A stretch of 64,000 nucleotides of DNA from Alphaproteobacteria bacterium AO1-B (lineage in GTDB: Bacteria > Pseudomonadota > Alphaproteobacteria > Rhizobiales > Stappiaceae): contig MLAX01000001.1 in the NCBI GenBank assembly GCA_001890945.1, positions 1,393,914 through 1,457,913 on the forward strand, in the 5' to 3' direction. The translations under genes and the position numbers were made by a program. The notes under the pieces are model-generated. The model did no database searches. It was not told the DNA's origin and saw only the letters and a list, made by a program, of their open reading frames with translations. The number at the start of each line of letters is the position of its first letter. Positions within the stretch are counted from its first letter, which is position 1. This document shows, in pieces, positions 10,872 through 19,593 of this stretch.

Positions 10872-11447
10872 TTAGAACATGTCTTCGGCTGTTGTCAGAC
10901 CAAGAACCATCCAGTCCTGCATCCCGCCGCGGTAGTAAAAGATCTTTGCGACTGGATATCCCTCCCGCGCCATGGCCTTGATGGCAACGGGGCTTTGAGG
11001 ACAGGCCGGGCCATTGCAAAAGGCGATGACGTTTTCTGCCGCAGCGCACTCCCAAGCACCTTGTTCGCCCTCGCAGCCGAGTTCATCAAGACGCATGGCG
11101 ACTTCCGTGTAAGGGATATGAATGCTGCCCGGGATCGTTGCTTGCGTGCGCCACTCCATCGTCCGCATATCAACGACCTTGGCGGTGCCGGACTTCAGCG
11201 CTTCGATGACTTCAAGCTCGCCAACCGGTGTGACCCCTGGAAGCGGGACCATCGGCTGCAGGACGCCGCCGATAAGGGCTGCTTCCGTTTTGGAGCGGGT
11301 GATATCAACCGCGCCCTCGTCGGTTTGGATCGTGACGACTGTGTCATCGCCGGAAATCTTCAGTTCGCCTTCCGCGAATGCTGGGCCGGTGCCGGTCAGT
11401 GCCAGCATCAAAAACGCAGCTAATAGAGATAGAAAACCCTGGCGCAT
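10872..11447 (-). CDS. Periplasmic rhodanese-domain protein
   Basis: A 191-residue protein with a signal peptide (FLSLLAAFLMLALTGTGPAFA) followed by one rhodanese domain. The catalytic cysteine is C144 in IAFCNGPACP, and the CH2A-like motif VVDMRTMEW lies at about 91-99. The start at 11447 has GGGAGGATTTT directly upstream and gives a proper signal peptide; the open frame extends back to 11576 without support. A second cysteine pair (C125, C134) could form a disulfide. Likely a sulfur-transfer or thiol/redox function in the periplasm; no partner gene is adjacent. It has its own terminator. Confidence 0.88.
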   Translation of the reverse strand: MRQGFLSLLAAFLMLALTGTGPAFAEGELKISGDDTVVTIQTDEGAVDITRSKTEAALIGGVLQPMVPLPGVTPVGELEVIEALKSGTAKVVDMRTMEWRTQATIPGSIHIPYTEVAMRLDELGCEGEQGAWECAAAENVIAFCNGPACPQSPVAIKAMAREGYPVAKIFYYRGGMQDWMVLGLTTAEDMF

Positions 11448-11530
11448 AAAATCCTCCCGGTTCCGTATCGAATGGACATACTTTAACATATGCATATTTT
11501 TGAATATTTTTAGCATCGGCGCAAGCACCA

Positions 11531-11560
11531 AAGAAAAACCGGGCACCTTTTGGTGCCCGG
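11531..11560 (-). terminator. Rho-independent terminator of the KAS II-type gene
   Basis: Perfect 9-base stem CCGGGCACC/GGTGCCCGG with AAAA loop, then TTTTTCTTT on the minus strand, 25 bases past the synthase stop. Confidence 0.9.
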
Positions 11561-11584
11561 CTTGGCCTTGTCTCAAATCGGGTC

Positions 11585-12847
11585 TCAGATGCGCGAGAAG
11601 ACTGCGCTGGCGTTCACTCCGCCGAATCCGAAACCGTTGGTCAGGACGTGGTCGACCTGGCGGCTGATGGCCTTGTCCGGCACCAGTTCAAACTTGGTCA
11701 TTGCGTCATCCGGATCGACAAGGTTGCGGGACGGAGGCAGCTGACCGGTTGTCAGCGCCTTCACGCAAGCAATGGCTTCTACCGCACCTGCTGCGCCCAA
11801 GAGATGGCCGAACATCGATTTGGAGGACGATACGGCAAGATCCTTGCCGCGGCCTTCAAACACAGTGTTCAGCGAGGCGACTTCTGCGGCGTCACCAACC
11901 GGTGTCGATGTGGAGTGGGCATTGACATAGCCAATGTCCGAGGAGGTCAGGTCGGCTGCGGCAAGAGCTTGCTGCATGGCGCGCAAGCCGCCTTCTCCAT
12001 CCGGCGGAGAGGCTGTGACGTGATAGGCGTCTGCCGCCGTTCCGTAGCCTGCCAGCTCCACCAGGATGTTGGCGCCGCGGGCTTTGGCGTGCTCATAGTC
12101 CTCCAGCACCAGAATACCGGCGCCTTCCCCCATGATGAAACCATCCCGATCCTGATCGAAAGGCCGGGACGCGTGTTCGGGATTGTGGTTGCGCTTGGAC
12201 GACATCGCCTTGGCCGCGCAAAAACCGGCATAGGACACGCGATCAATACAGGCTTCCGTGCCGCCTGCGATCATCACATCTGCCTCGCCGGCCCGAATGA
12301 TGCGCGCTGCATCCCCAAGAGCCTGGAGACTGGCGGCGCAGGCTGTCACCGGCGCACCGATCGGTCCCTTCAAGCCATGGCGGATCGACACCTGGCCGGC
12401 CGCCAGGTTCGCCAGAAACGAGGGAACGAGGAAAGGTGAGGCGCGGCGCGGGCCTTTTTCATCCACAAGGCGCGTCCCACCGGTCATGGCCGGAAATCCG
12501 CCAACACCTGTTCCGATGATGATGCCCGTCCGTGTCTTTTGCAGGTCGGTTTCCGGCGCCCAGCCGGCTTGCGCAAGAGCTTCTCCGGTGGCCGCAAGGG
12601 CAAAGTGAATGAAACGGTCCGTACGCCGTTGTTCGCGGGCGTCGAGTGCGGCATCAACATCAAAACCGAATTCGTCTTCATCAATTGAAGGAACTTCCCC
12701 GGCGATCTGACAGGCGAGATCACTGGCATCGAATTTCGTGATCCGCCGGATACCATTGGCGCCTTCGATTATGCGCGACCAGAATCCATCGACACCGGTT
12801 CCAATAGGGGACACGACACCCAATCCCGTTACGACCACTCGTCTCAT
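11585..12847 (-). CDS. Beta-ketoacyl-ACP synthase II type (FabF-like)
   Basis: A 420-residue condensing enzyme. The catalytic triad is C170 (VTACAAS), H311 (NAHSTSTPVGD) and H348 (FGHLLGAAG), the Cys-His-His arrangement of KAS I/II. The start at 12847 follows CAGGAGAGCG; an upstream in-frame start at 12868 lacks this. Not near acpP or fabG, and it is downstream of a MarR regulator with matching palindromes in front of both genes, so it is probably a regulated accessory synthase (for example long-chain or lipid A acyl synthesis) and not the housekeeping fabF. Confidence 0.92.
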   Translation of the reverse strand: MRRVVVTGLGVVSPIGTGVDGFWSRIIEGANGIRRITKFDASDLACQIAGEVPSIDEDEFGFDVDAALDAREQRRTDRFIHFALAATGEALAQAGWAPETDLQKTRTGIIIGTGVGGFPAMTGGTRLVDEKGPRRASPFLVPSFLANLAAGQVSIRHGLKGPIGAPVTACAASLQALGDAARIIRAGEADVMIAGGTEACIDRVSYAGFCAAKAMSSKRNHNPEHASRPFDQDRDGFIMGEGAGILVLEDYEHAKARGANILVELAGYGTAADAYHVTASPPDGEGGLRAMQQALAAADLTSSDIGYVNAHSTSTPVGDAAEVASLNTVFEGRGKDLAVSSSKSMFGHLLGAAGAVEAIACVKALTTGQLPPSRNLVDPDDAMTKFELVPDKAISRQVDHVLTNGFGFGGVNASAVFSRI

Positions 12848-12874
12848 TGCGCTCTCCTGTAGTTCCAAAGATTT

Positions 12875-12886
12875 GTGTAATTACAC
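12875..12886. promoter_or_regulatory. Palindrome, probable MarR operator in front of the KAS II-type gene
   Basis: Perfect 12-base palindrome GTGTAATTACAC, 28 bases upstream of the synthase start codon. It shares the form GTG(Y)AATT(R)CAC with the palindrome in front of the MarR gene at 13367-13380. Confidence 0.65.
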
Positions 12887-12936
12887 TTTTGAAGTCAACT
12901 TGAACCAAATCCCGAGGATATTGGCAGTTGTTTCGG

Positions 12937-13356
12937 TTAGAGTTGTGACAGGCGTTTCATCAGCCGGACGGAAGTCAAAAAGTCTTCTTCTCCGAGCAGA
13001 TCCTTGACATGCTCCTGGGCATCGCGCCAAAGCGGGAGGGCATTTTCAATCAACAAGTTGCCTTGCTCTGTGATGCTGAAGGCCTTGCCCCTGGCATCGG
13101 CGGCAGGCCGCGAGATCAGGAAGCCCTTCTTTTCCAGGAGCGCCACGTTCCGAACCAGGGTCGTGCGCTCCATGGAAAGGCGTTCCGCCAATTCTGCCGT
13201 GGTTGCGCCATCGTGCTCCCGCACTGTGACCAGAACGGAAAACTGACCCGATGTGAATCCCGCCTTCCGGGCCATCTGATCATAATAGCGGCTGACTGCG
13301 CGCGCAGCTTTGCGGGCGTTGGTCAACACGCACAAGGAAAAGTCATCGTCGGACAT
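12937..13356 (-). CDS. MarR-family transcriptional regulator
   Basis: A 139-residue winged-HTH protein with the MarR core: recognition region TTAELAERLSMERTTLVRNV and wing DARGKAFSITEQG. No cysteine pair suited to redox sensing is present in the core; one cysteine lies at position 9. It is upstream of, and parallel to, the KAS II-type gene, and a shared palindrome stands in front of each. Repression of both, relieved by an acyl or aromatic ligand, is the simple inference. Confidence 0.9.
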   Translation of the reverse strand: MSDDDFSLCVLTNARKAARAVSRYYDQMARKAGFTSGQFSVLVTVREHDGATTAELAERLSMERTTLVRNVALLEKKGFLISRPAADARGKAFSITEQGNLLIENALPLWRDAQEHVKDLLGEEDFLTSVRLMKRLSQL

Positions 13357-13366
13357 GTGTCCTTAA

Positions 13367-13380
13367 TGTGCAATTGCACA
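13367..13380. promoter_or_regulatory. Palindrome, probable MarR autoregulatory operator
   Basis: Perfect 14-base palindrome TGTGCAATTGCACA starting 11 bases upstream of the MarR start codon. Its core matches the site in front of the KAS II-type gene in 10 of 12 positions, the two changes being symmetrical. Confidence 0.65.
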
Positions 13381-13493
13381 GTTTTTGTCAAGCATTCAAA
13401 TTCCATGATTTCCTAGGCTGGCGTCATCAGCGGTTTGCGAAATTGATGCAAATGGTTATCGTCGTCAGCGATGTTATTTTTAAGGAGGTTCCG

Positions 13494-14057
13494 ATGAGCG
13501 ATGCAGTTCAGTCACTTGAAGACATGAAAACCAAGATCCAGGAAAATTGGGGCTGGTTTCTGGCGTTGGGGATCGCGCTCGTTCTCGGAGGCATGATCCT
13601 GATCGCCGCGCCGCTGGCAACCTCGATTGCGGTCACGATCCTGATTGCAGCTGTTTTGTTTGTCGGAGGCCTCGTCCAGATCTATCAGGCCTTCAAGACC
13701 CAGGGCACGGCCGCATTCATCTGGAACATGATCACAGGCGTCATTGCAGTGATCGGCGGCGTTGTCATCTATGTGAACCCGCTCGCCGGGACACTTGCGC
13801 TGACGCTTGTCATTGCAGCGATTTTTGCAGCCCAGGGCATCAGCCAGATCGTCATGGCTTTCAAGCTCAAGCCGCATGATGGCTGGGTGTGGGTGTTGAT
13901 TGCCGGTGTTGTGTCACTGGCCGCCGGGGTCATGATCTGGATGGACCTGCCGGGTTCTGCCGCCTGGGCGCTTGGGCTGATCGCAGGCATCTCTGTGTTG
14001 ATCAATGGCTGGAGTTATATCGCCATTGCTTTGGCGGCGCGGGCCTCCAAATCCTGA
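13494..14057 (+). CDS. HdeD-family (DUF308) membrane protein
   Basis: A 187-residue protein with about six predicted membrane segments arranged as repeated helix pairs (first WFLALGIALVLGGMILIAAP, last AAWALGLIAGISVLINGW). This matches the HdeD/DUF308 family, whose E. coli member is linked to acid resistance at high cell density. The start at 13494 is fixed by a near-perfect AAGGAGGT 6 bases upstream; the longer frame from 13368 is not real. It appears to be a single-gene unit followed by a hairpin. Confidence 0.9.
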   Translation: MSDAVQSLEDMKTKIQENWGWFLALGIALVLGGMILIAAPLATSIAVTILIAAVLFVGGLVQIYQAFKTQGTAAFIWNMITGVIAVIGGVVIYVNPLAGTLALTLVIAAIFAAQGISQIVMAFKLKPHDGWVWVLIAGVVSLAAGVMIWMDLPGSAAWALGLIAGISVLINGWSYIAIALAARASKS

Positions 14058-14088
14058 AGCAACTTGCGGATATCACAGGTTAACACCT

Positions 14089-14118
14089 TCGCCCGGCAAA
14101 ATATCTCTTGCCGGGCGA
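14089..14118 (+). terminator. Hairpin after the HdeD-like gene, possible terminator
   Basis: Perfect 11-base stem TCGCCCGGCAA/TTGCCGGGCGA with an 8-base loop, 32 bases past the stop. The following sequence has only a weak T tract, so termination may be incomplete or Rho-aided. Confidence 0.5.
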
Positions 14119-14321
14119 GTGCTTTGATGTAGCTTGAAGCGGATTGAAATCGCAGGCCAAGCCTGCAAGACGGCTTTGAACGATGATTGCAGTTGTTGGG
14201 CGGATGCCCGGACAGCCTCATAACAAAGCGCACTGGTGGTGGCCGCCCCCCGCCAGCCTATGACATTTGTGCGGCCGATGCCGCAGCTCTGATTTCAATA
14301 CAACGTCAGTGGACAACACTC

Positions 14322-15431
14322 ATGACATCGATCACCCTGCGCGGCAGCGACCGCGTTCTCACTGTTGCCTGGGCGGACGGCACCAGCGCCGACTTCCCCT
14401 TTCTCTGGCTCCGGGACAATTGCCCGAGCGGCTTTCACCCGCAAACTCACGAACGGGAATTCGATCTCACCAGTATTCCGGAAACGCTTGGAATTCTCTC
14501 TGCTGAACTCGATGGCGAAGCGGTCCGGATTAAATGGGACGGAGAAGAGCACCAGAGCCGGTTTGACGCCGATTGGCTGAAGGCTCACCGGCCCGGAATT
14601 GGCCTGAAGGACCCGGCGAACATTCCGCCGACCTTGTGGCGCGGCGATTTCCAATCGGCCAGCCTGCCAAGGATCAGTGCCGCCGATCTGATGAACGATG
14701 ATCAAGCCCTTTTGGGGTTCTTGATCGAGACGAAGAAGACGGGTCTTGCCATCGTGGACGGCATGGCGGATGACCGGGAAGCTGGTATGGCTGCAGCCAA
14801 GCGGATTGGCTTTCTCAGGGAAACCAATTTCGGCGTGACGTTTGAAGTTCGGTCCATGCCGAACCCGAACAATCTTGCCTACACCTCACACGCTTTGCCG
14901 CTGCATACCGATCTGGCAAATCAGGAGCTGCCACCAGGCTTTCAGTTCCTGCATTGCCTTGCCAACGATGCGCAAGGCGGCGGGTCCACCTTCTGCGACG
15001 GCTTCGCCATTGCCGAAGATCTGCGCCAGAACGATCCGGAGGCCTTTGAACTCCTGTCAAAAACGCCGGTCCCGTTCCGGTTTCATGATGACAGCTATGA
15101 CATTCGCCGCCATCAGACGGTGATCGATCTGGATGCCTTTGGCAATTTGCAGGAGCTGCATTTCAATGCCCATCTGGCCGGAGTCTTCGATCTGCCCGCT
15201 GACAAGATGGAAGCCTACTACCGGGCTTACCGGAAAATCATGCAGAAGACCCGTTCAAGCGACTATGTCATCACCACGCGTCTTGAAGGCGGGGAAATGG
15301 TGATCTTCGACAATCGCCGGGTGCTTCATGGCCGGGCTTCGTTCGATCCCAATACCGGTTACCGGCATCTGCGCGGTTGCTATGTTGATCGGGGCGAGTT
15401 CGACAGCCGGATCCGCGTGTTGAGCCGGTAA
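14322..15431 (+). CDS. Gamma-butyrobetaine dioxygenase-like Fe(II)/2-oxoglutarate oxygenase
   Basis: A 369-residue protein with the two-domain layout of gamma-butyrobetaine hydroxylase: N-terminal DUF971-like domain (LWLRDNCPSG at 28-37) and a TauD/TfdA jelly-roll. Iron ligands are H195, D197 (LPLHTD) and H336 (RRVLHGRA); R348 is the likely 2-oxoglutarate anchor. The N-domain zinc cysteines known in eukaryotic members are mostly absent, with only C34 evident. The product would be L-carnitine from gamma-butyrobetaine, though other TauD-fold substrates are possible. No carnitine transport or dehydrogenase genes are adjacent. Start at 14322 fits the family; the frame extends upstream to 14187 without support. 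Confidence 0.8.
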   Translation: MTSITLRGSDRVLTVAWADGTSADFPFLWLRDNCPSGFHPQTHEREFDLTSIPETLGILSAELDGEAVRIKWDGEEHQSRFDADWLKAHRPGIGLKDPANIPPTLWRGDFQSASLPRISAADLMNDDQALLGFLIETKKTGLAIVDGMADDREAGMAAAKRIGFLRETNFGVTFEVRSMPNPNNLAYTSHALPLHTDLANQELPPGFQFLHCLANDAQGGGSTFCDGFAIAEDLRQNDPEAFELLSKTPVPFRFHDDSYDIRRHQTVIDLDAFGNLQELHFNAHLAGVFDLPADKMEAYYRAYRKIMQKTRSSDYVITTRLEGGEMVIFDNRRVLHGRASFDPNTGYRHLRGCYVDRGEFDSRIRVLSR

Positions 15432-15444
15432 GCCGACAGTTGCT

Positions 15445-15502
15445 GTCCCGGCCGCAGCGCCGGGACCACCTGAACAGCTGGCCCCGGATCAAGTCCGTGG
15501 CC
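15445..15502. repeat. Pair of CCCGG-type extragenic palindromes
   Basis: GTCCCGGC...GCCGGGAC at 15445-15466 and an imperfect GGCCCCGGA...TCCGTGGCC at 15480-15502, filling the gap between two convergent genes. They are related to the copies at 22431, 45723, 51153 and 53150 and could also act as terminators. Confidence 0.6.
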
Positions 15503-15513
15503 GCACCGTTGGT

Positions 15514-16212
15514 TCATGAGAAGATCAGTGCCTTGTCGTCTTCGGTCAGGACTTTCCACTGACCTTCGTCAACACCTTCAAGAGTGAGGGTGCCAATTCG
15601 GCTGCGGGCAAGATCTGTGACATGATTGCCCGTGGCCGCGAACATGCGCCGGACCTGATGATAGCGGCCTTCATGCAAGGTGAGGCGCGCGTGTGTCTCG
15701 TCAATCACGTCCAACTCGGCCGGTTTCAAAGGCTTCTGCTCGTTCTCCAGCATCATCTCGCCGGAGGCGAACAATGCGGCTTCGCTGCCGTTCATGAGCC
15801 GGTCGAGTGTGACCTCATAGACCTTTGGAACATTCGATTTGGGCGAGATCACCTGATGCAAAAATGTCCCGTCGTCCGTGAACAGCAAGGCGCCGGATGT
15901 TTCCTTGTCCAGACGGCCGATGGTCGAGAGCACGGGTTTGCGCATCCGGAACCGGTCCGGCAGAAGATCATAGACCAGACGTCCCTGGTCCTTTGTTGAG
16001 CAAACGTAGCCGAGCGGCTTGTTCATCAAGATGACGACGCCATGCGCCGGGTCGAGCGGCTCATCGTCGAAGAGAATGTCTTCGTGATCCGTCTTCGCGT
16101 CGGCCTTCAGCTGGTTGCCCTTCCGGTCGGTCACCCAGCCATGGCGGATCGCCTGCTGCATTTCCTTCCGGCTGCCGTAGCCAAGGTTGGCGAGGAGCTT
16201 GACCAGTCTCAT
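15514..16212 (-). CDS. rsuA: 16S rRNA pseudouridine synthase RsuA
   Basis: A 232-residue RsuA/RluB-family enzyme: S4 RNA-binding domain at the N-terminus (VKLLANLGYGSRKEMQQAI) and synthase domain with catalytic D102 in GRLDKETSG. The RsuA subfamily makes pseudouridine 516 in 16S rRNA; length and the single S4 domain agree. It starts one base after the stop of the upstream rRNA methyltransferase gene, so the two form an rRNA modification operon. Confidence 0.88.
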   Translation of the reverse strand: MRLVKLLANLGYGSRKEMQQAIRHGWVTDRKGNQLKADAKTDHEDILFDDEPLDPAHGVVILMNKPLGYVCSTKDQGRLVYDLLPDRFRMRKPVLSTIGRLDKETSGALLFTDDGTFLHQVISPKSNVPKVYEVTLDRLMNGSEAALFASGEMMLENEQKPLKPAELDVIDETHARLTLHEGRYHQVRRMFAATGNHVTDLARSRIGTLTLEGVDEGQWKVLTEDDKALIFS

Positions 16213-16213
16213 C

Positions 16214-17257
16214 TTACTTGCCTCCCTTGCCCTTGGTTGCCTTGATCACCTTGTAGCCGCCGGCATCGGCAAGCATTTCGACGCGGTCGAACACGTCGCC
16301 GAGCGTGCGCTCGTAAGGCAGGTGCCGATTGGCCACCAGATAAAACGCTCCCCCGGAGCGCAGACCCTGAGCAGCTGCCCGGATAAACCCTTGACCGACA
16401 TCCGCACGGTCAGCCTTGCCCGACTGATGGAAAGGGGGATTGGACACCAGAAAATCGTACGGCCCCTCTATGCCTTTTGTGACATCGGACCAGATGCCTG
16501 TCATCGCCTTCTTGCCCTTGAAGGACGCAAGGTTTTGTTCCGCCAGATCCAAAGCGCGTTTTTCTGCCTCATAAAGATCGAGGGCGGCGACCTTTGGTGC
16601 CTTTTCCAGAACCTGTCGGGAAAGGTAACCAAAGCCCGCGCCGAGATCTGCACCCCGGCCGCTCAAACTGTCGGGGAGGTTCTCGGCCAAAAGCCTGGAC
16701 GCCGGATCGATGCGGTCCCAGGCAAAGACTCCCGGTCGGCTGATGTAAGCACCATCGAGAACAGGCCGCGGCGCATCCAGACCCGACCAATCTGTCATCA
16801 GCGCAGTGTCGAGGCTGCTCGCATCAACAGGGGCCCAGACAACGCGGCACTTGTTCTTCGAGAGCTTGTCAGTACTGCCGAAGAGCGCCGAAAAGTCCTG
16901 CTCCAGCGTTTTCGCGCCTTCCGTATTGGGTGCACAGGCAATGACGGTGCCACCGGGCTTCGTCTTGGTGGCCGCCCGGGCGAGCAGGGCGCGTGCCTCC
17001 TGCCGCTGGCGTCCGGGCAAGACCAGCACAGCATCAAAGCCGTCTTCATTCGTTTCCGGCTCCACCTTGAACCCGGCTTTTTGAAGGGCATCACGATCCG
17101 GTGCAAAGCTTTGCTCACACACGATCTCATGTGGCTCCAGATCTTTCAGCGGGCGTCCTGCGCGGGCGCGGAGCACAAGGATTCGGGCGCGGTCCGGCAG
17201 GTCCATGTCCCCGGACGAGATTGGCAGCACCAGTGTTTCAAGAGCAGGATCGGACAT
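16214..17257 (-). CDS. rsmC: RsmC-like 16S rRNA guanine-N2 methyltransferase
   Basis: A 347-residue protein with a degenerate N-terminal half and a C-terminal methyltransferase domain: motif I ADLGAGFGYLS and catalytic motif NPPF in FLVSNPPFHQSG near residue 270. This is the two-domain form of RsmC, which methylates G1207 of 16S rRNA. Coupled to rsuA one base downstream. RlmG, with a similar layout, is the alternative. Confidence 0.8.
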   Translation of the reverse strand: MSDPALETLVLPISSGDMDLPDRARILVLRARAGRPLKDLEPHEIVCEQSFAPDRDALQKAGFKVEPETNEDGFDAVLVLPGRQRQEARALLARAATKTKPGGTVIACAPNTEGAKTLEQDFSALFGSTDKLSKNKCRVVWAPVDASSLDTALMTDWSGLDAPRPVLDGAYISRPGVFAWDRIDPASRLLAENLPDSLSGRGADLGAGFGYLSRQVLEKAPKVAALDLYEAEKRALDLAEQNLASFKGKKAMTGIWSDVTKGIEGPYDFLVSNPPFHQSGKADRADVGQGFIRAAAQGLRSGGAFYLVANRHLPYERTLGDVFDRVEMLADAGGYKVIKATKGKGGK

Positions 17258-17313
17258 AAGCGGCCTTTGCGAAGAATATCATAGCGCGCTCATACTCCCA
17301 GGCGGCTGCGCCG

Positions 17314-17892
17314 TCAAAAGGCTGCGTCGTTTTTGAAGGGTTTTCCGTCGACCAGAAGGCGCAGCGGCAATGACCGGCCATCTTCAGTCACGGCCACCAC
17401 CAGATTGACGCGCTCCGTATCCAGGTCCTCGATGATGAGGCCGTCGCCTTCGGGCAAGAAGAACGCATCAATACCGTAGTCGATGCGAATGTCGCTGCCA
17501 CCGACGGACCGGACTGTCCCGGCCATGGCGACAGTGCCGGATGTCTCTGGTGACTTGCCAACGGAGACAGCACGCATAAGGCCGCTGCTTCCGGTCTCCA
17601 AGCTGACGTAGACCCGATCGCCCTCTTTGACGTCATTCGCGCCGGGCAGATCAATGGACACACGGGCGATCGCCAGGTTGATGATCACATAATCGCCGCG
17701 CAGAAGGTCCCGCGGATCGACCGGGACCAGCGCCAGGGTCACCTCCTTGCCGCTCATTTGAACATCAAGCCGGTCAATCAGGGGCAGAGCAATGAGGGTC
17801 AGCTGGACAAGTGCGATCAAGCCCCATTTCAAGAACGGAGACAGTTTCCGTGAGCGGGTGGTTGGCTGTTGCTCGAGTGCTTCGGCGGTCAT
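17314..17892 (-). CDS. GDYXXLXY-domain protein, membrane-anchored
   Basis: A 192-residue protein: cytoplasmic N-terminus, one membrane segment (WGLIALVQLTLIALPLI, about 23-39) and an extracytoplasmic domain with the family hallmark GDYVIINLAI at 67-76. Its start codon overlaps the stop of the upstream DUF2157 gene by 4 bases; fusions and pairs of these two families are common, so they act together in the envelope. Molecular function unknown. The open frame extends far upstream inside the DUF2157 gene but the overlap start at 17892 is the natural one. Confidence 0.88.
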   Translation of the reverse strand: MTAEALEQQPTTRSRKLSPFLKWGLIALVQLTLIALPLIDRLDVQMSGKEVTLALVPVDPRDLLRGDYVIINLAIARVSIDLPGANDVKEGDRVYVSLETGSSGLMRAVSVGKSPETSGTVAMAGTVRSVGGSDIRIDYGIDAFFLPEGDGLIIEDLDTERVNLVVAVTEDGRSLPLRLLVDGKPFKNDAAF

Positions 17893-19238
17893 GACGAAGC
17901 CTCCGCTTTGTCTGCCGGTCCGGACTTCCGTTTGAACAAACGGGCCAGCCAAAGCGCCATGCCAAGAAGGACAAGTCCGGCAATCAGGAAGAAGACCGAT
18001 TGTCCCAAAAGGGAGCCGATGGTGACCTGAAGCAGCCAAAGCCCAACACCCGTCAGCGCAAGATAGGCACAGAGCATCCAGAAGCGGTTGTTGAACCAGG
18101 TGCCAAGGGTGCAAAGACCGATCGATGAGGCGAGGGCGAGGACCGACACCAACAAAACGTTCTGAACGACCAGTGGTGCCAAGCAGGTCAGCAAGGCTAG
18201 CCCGACGGCGGCGAAAAGGGCAAGGGCCTTTTCCGTCTTGAACGACATTAGAAGGCCGATGACACATAGCGCAACGGCTGACAGCAGGGGCAGTGCGACC
18301 GGTAGCGAGAAGACCCGCATCAGCGGAACACCGTCGTCAAACTCCTGGACTGCAATCAGGCTGATGAAAACAAGTGCGCACAGCATCATGAAGCCGATGT
18401 CCTGAAGGGCGCGCAGCATAAGCCAGTGCGCATGCGTCTTGACCGGTTTGTAGCTCGACCATTTCACATAAAGATCGCCGATCGGGCCAAGTTGGATCAT
18501 GGTCGCGAACAGGCCGCCAAACCCTGCAAGGATCATGGCGCCAACGGCATCATCTCCACCCGGCATCCGGTCGGCCACTTCTCCAAACCATCGTCCGTAA
18601 GTAACGAGCAAGACAGCAATCGCTGCAAACCGGCTGAGCCGGGCAGGGTGGAAGAAGGGATGCAGGAAAATCGCGGCTAGAAACACGACGCTGATGACAG
18701 CGTCCGCTCCGCCGGCGTGCTCTGTAAACACCCTCGACGACTGCCAGGTAACGGCAGCAATTGCAGCCACCGTCAGGGATGTGACGGATCCCGACAGCCA
18801 GGCCGCGGCAAGGGCGCCCATGCAAACCAGGAACGCGCCCCCGGACCAATCGGCGGGCATATGGAAAATCTGTCCGACCAGCGCCATGCCGCCGACAAAC
18901 ACCAAGGTGGCAAAACCCGTCGCCAAATCCGAAAGACCTTTCTTGCCGGCCCGGGAGGCGAGGGCTGCCAAAAGGTGCGCGCCAAGGATCAAGGCGGCAA
19001 TGCCGGCCAGCTTGATGGATTTCGGGATTGCACCCCAATTCGCGGCAATAAAGGCAAACAACGCCAAAGCAACGCAGACGACACCAATACCGGCTAGGGC
19101 CATGGGCAGTCTGGAACGTCCGTCGTCCTGATCCTGGTCTTCCAGAATGGCCGCTGCGCCTTCCGGGGTCAGCCAGCCTTTGTCGACCCATGTCTCCAGA
19201 TCGTCCCGCAGCCGTTTCTTGTAGGCCCAATCGAACAT
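17889..19238 (-). CDS. DUF2157 multi-pass membrane protein
   Basis: A 449-residue protein with a soluble N-terminal DUF2157 segment (LRDDLETWVDKGWLTPEGAAAIL) and about twelve predicted membrane helices. The start at 19238 has GGAGTGGCA upstream; the frame starting at 19265 does not. It is followed with a 4-base overlap by the GDYXXLXY partner. Function is unknown; the pairing suggests a sensing or envelope-modifying complex. Confidence 0.88.
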   Translation of the reverse strand: MFDWAYKKRLRDDLETWVDKGWLTPEGAAAILEDQDQDDGRSRLPMALAGIGVVCVALALFAFIAANWGAIPKSIKLAGIAALILGAHLLAALASRAGKKGLSDLATGFATLVFVGGMALVGQIFHMPADWSGGAFLVCMGALAAAWLSGSVTSLTVAAIAAVTWQSSRVFTEHAGGADAVISVVFLAAIFLHPFFHPARLSRFAAIAVLLVTYGRWFGEVADRMPGGDDAVGAMILAGFGGLFATMIQLGPIGDLYVKWSSYKPVKTHAHWLMLRALQDIGFMMLCALVFISLIAVQEFDDGVPLMRVFSLPVALPLLSAVALCVIGLLMSFKTEKALALFAAVGLALLTCLAPLVVQNVLLVSVLALASSIGLCTLGTWFNNRFWMLCAYLALTGVGLWLLQVTIGSLLGQSVFFLIAGLVLLGMALWLARLFKRKSGPADKAEASS

Positions 19239-19593
19239 TGCCACTCCGCAAAATTGCCGTGTCACTTGTCTTTATCTCAGCGGGCCCGCTCCTGCCAGCC
19301 TTGCGTCATGCGCCTGGATATCCGCGTGTCTTGACCGCTTGGTCTAATTATTGCGCGGATATTCTGAGCACCTGACGTCGCTCCTTATGATCTGTTTCGG
19401 CTTATCGTGAGGCCAAATGAAGGCTGGCAGCCAACGGAAAGTCAGCAAACTCAGTCACTTGTTGTCCTGGAAACCCGCAGCAAAACTATTGGGCACGCCC
19501 TGCGTAGATCATGAGCAGTCAAAAGTACTGCTTGATTTTTGAGCATATTGATTTCAACGTCATCGAAACCTTCTTCAAATGCAGGGGAAAAAT
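19239..19593. other. 355-base divergent intergenic region
   Basis: Separates the minus-strand DUF2157 gene from the plus-strand NMT1-type transporter operon. It holds the RutR-like palindrome at 19331-19347 and an AT-rich stretch near 19500-19560 before the transporter start. No convincing gene is seen. Confidence 0.6.
19331..19347. promoter_or_regulatory. RutR-like inverted repeat
   Basis: TTGACCGCTTGGTCTAA: a GACC/GGTC inverted repeat close to the RutR consensus TTGACCAnnTGGTCAA as I recall it (differences: G for A at position 7, T for A at position 15). It is 95 bases from the DUF2157 start and about 245 bases from the transporter start. Its pairing with a pyrimidine/thiamine-precursor-type importer makes regulation plausible but unproven. 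Confidence 0.4.
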
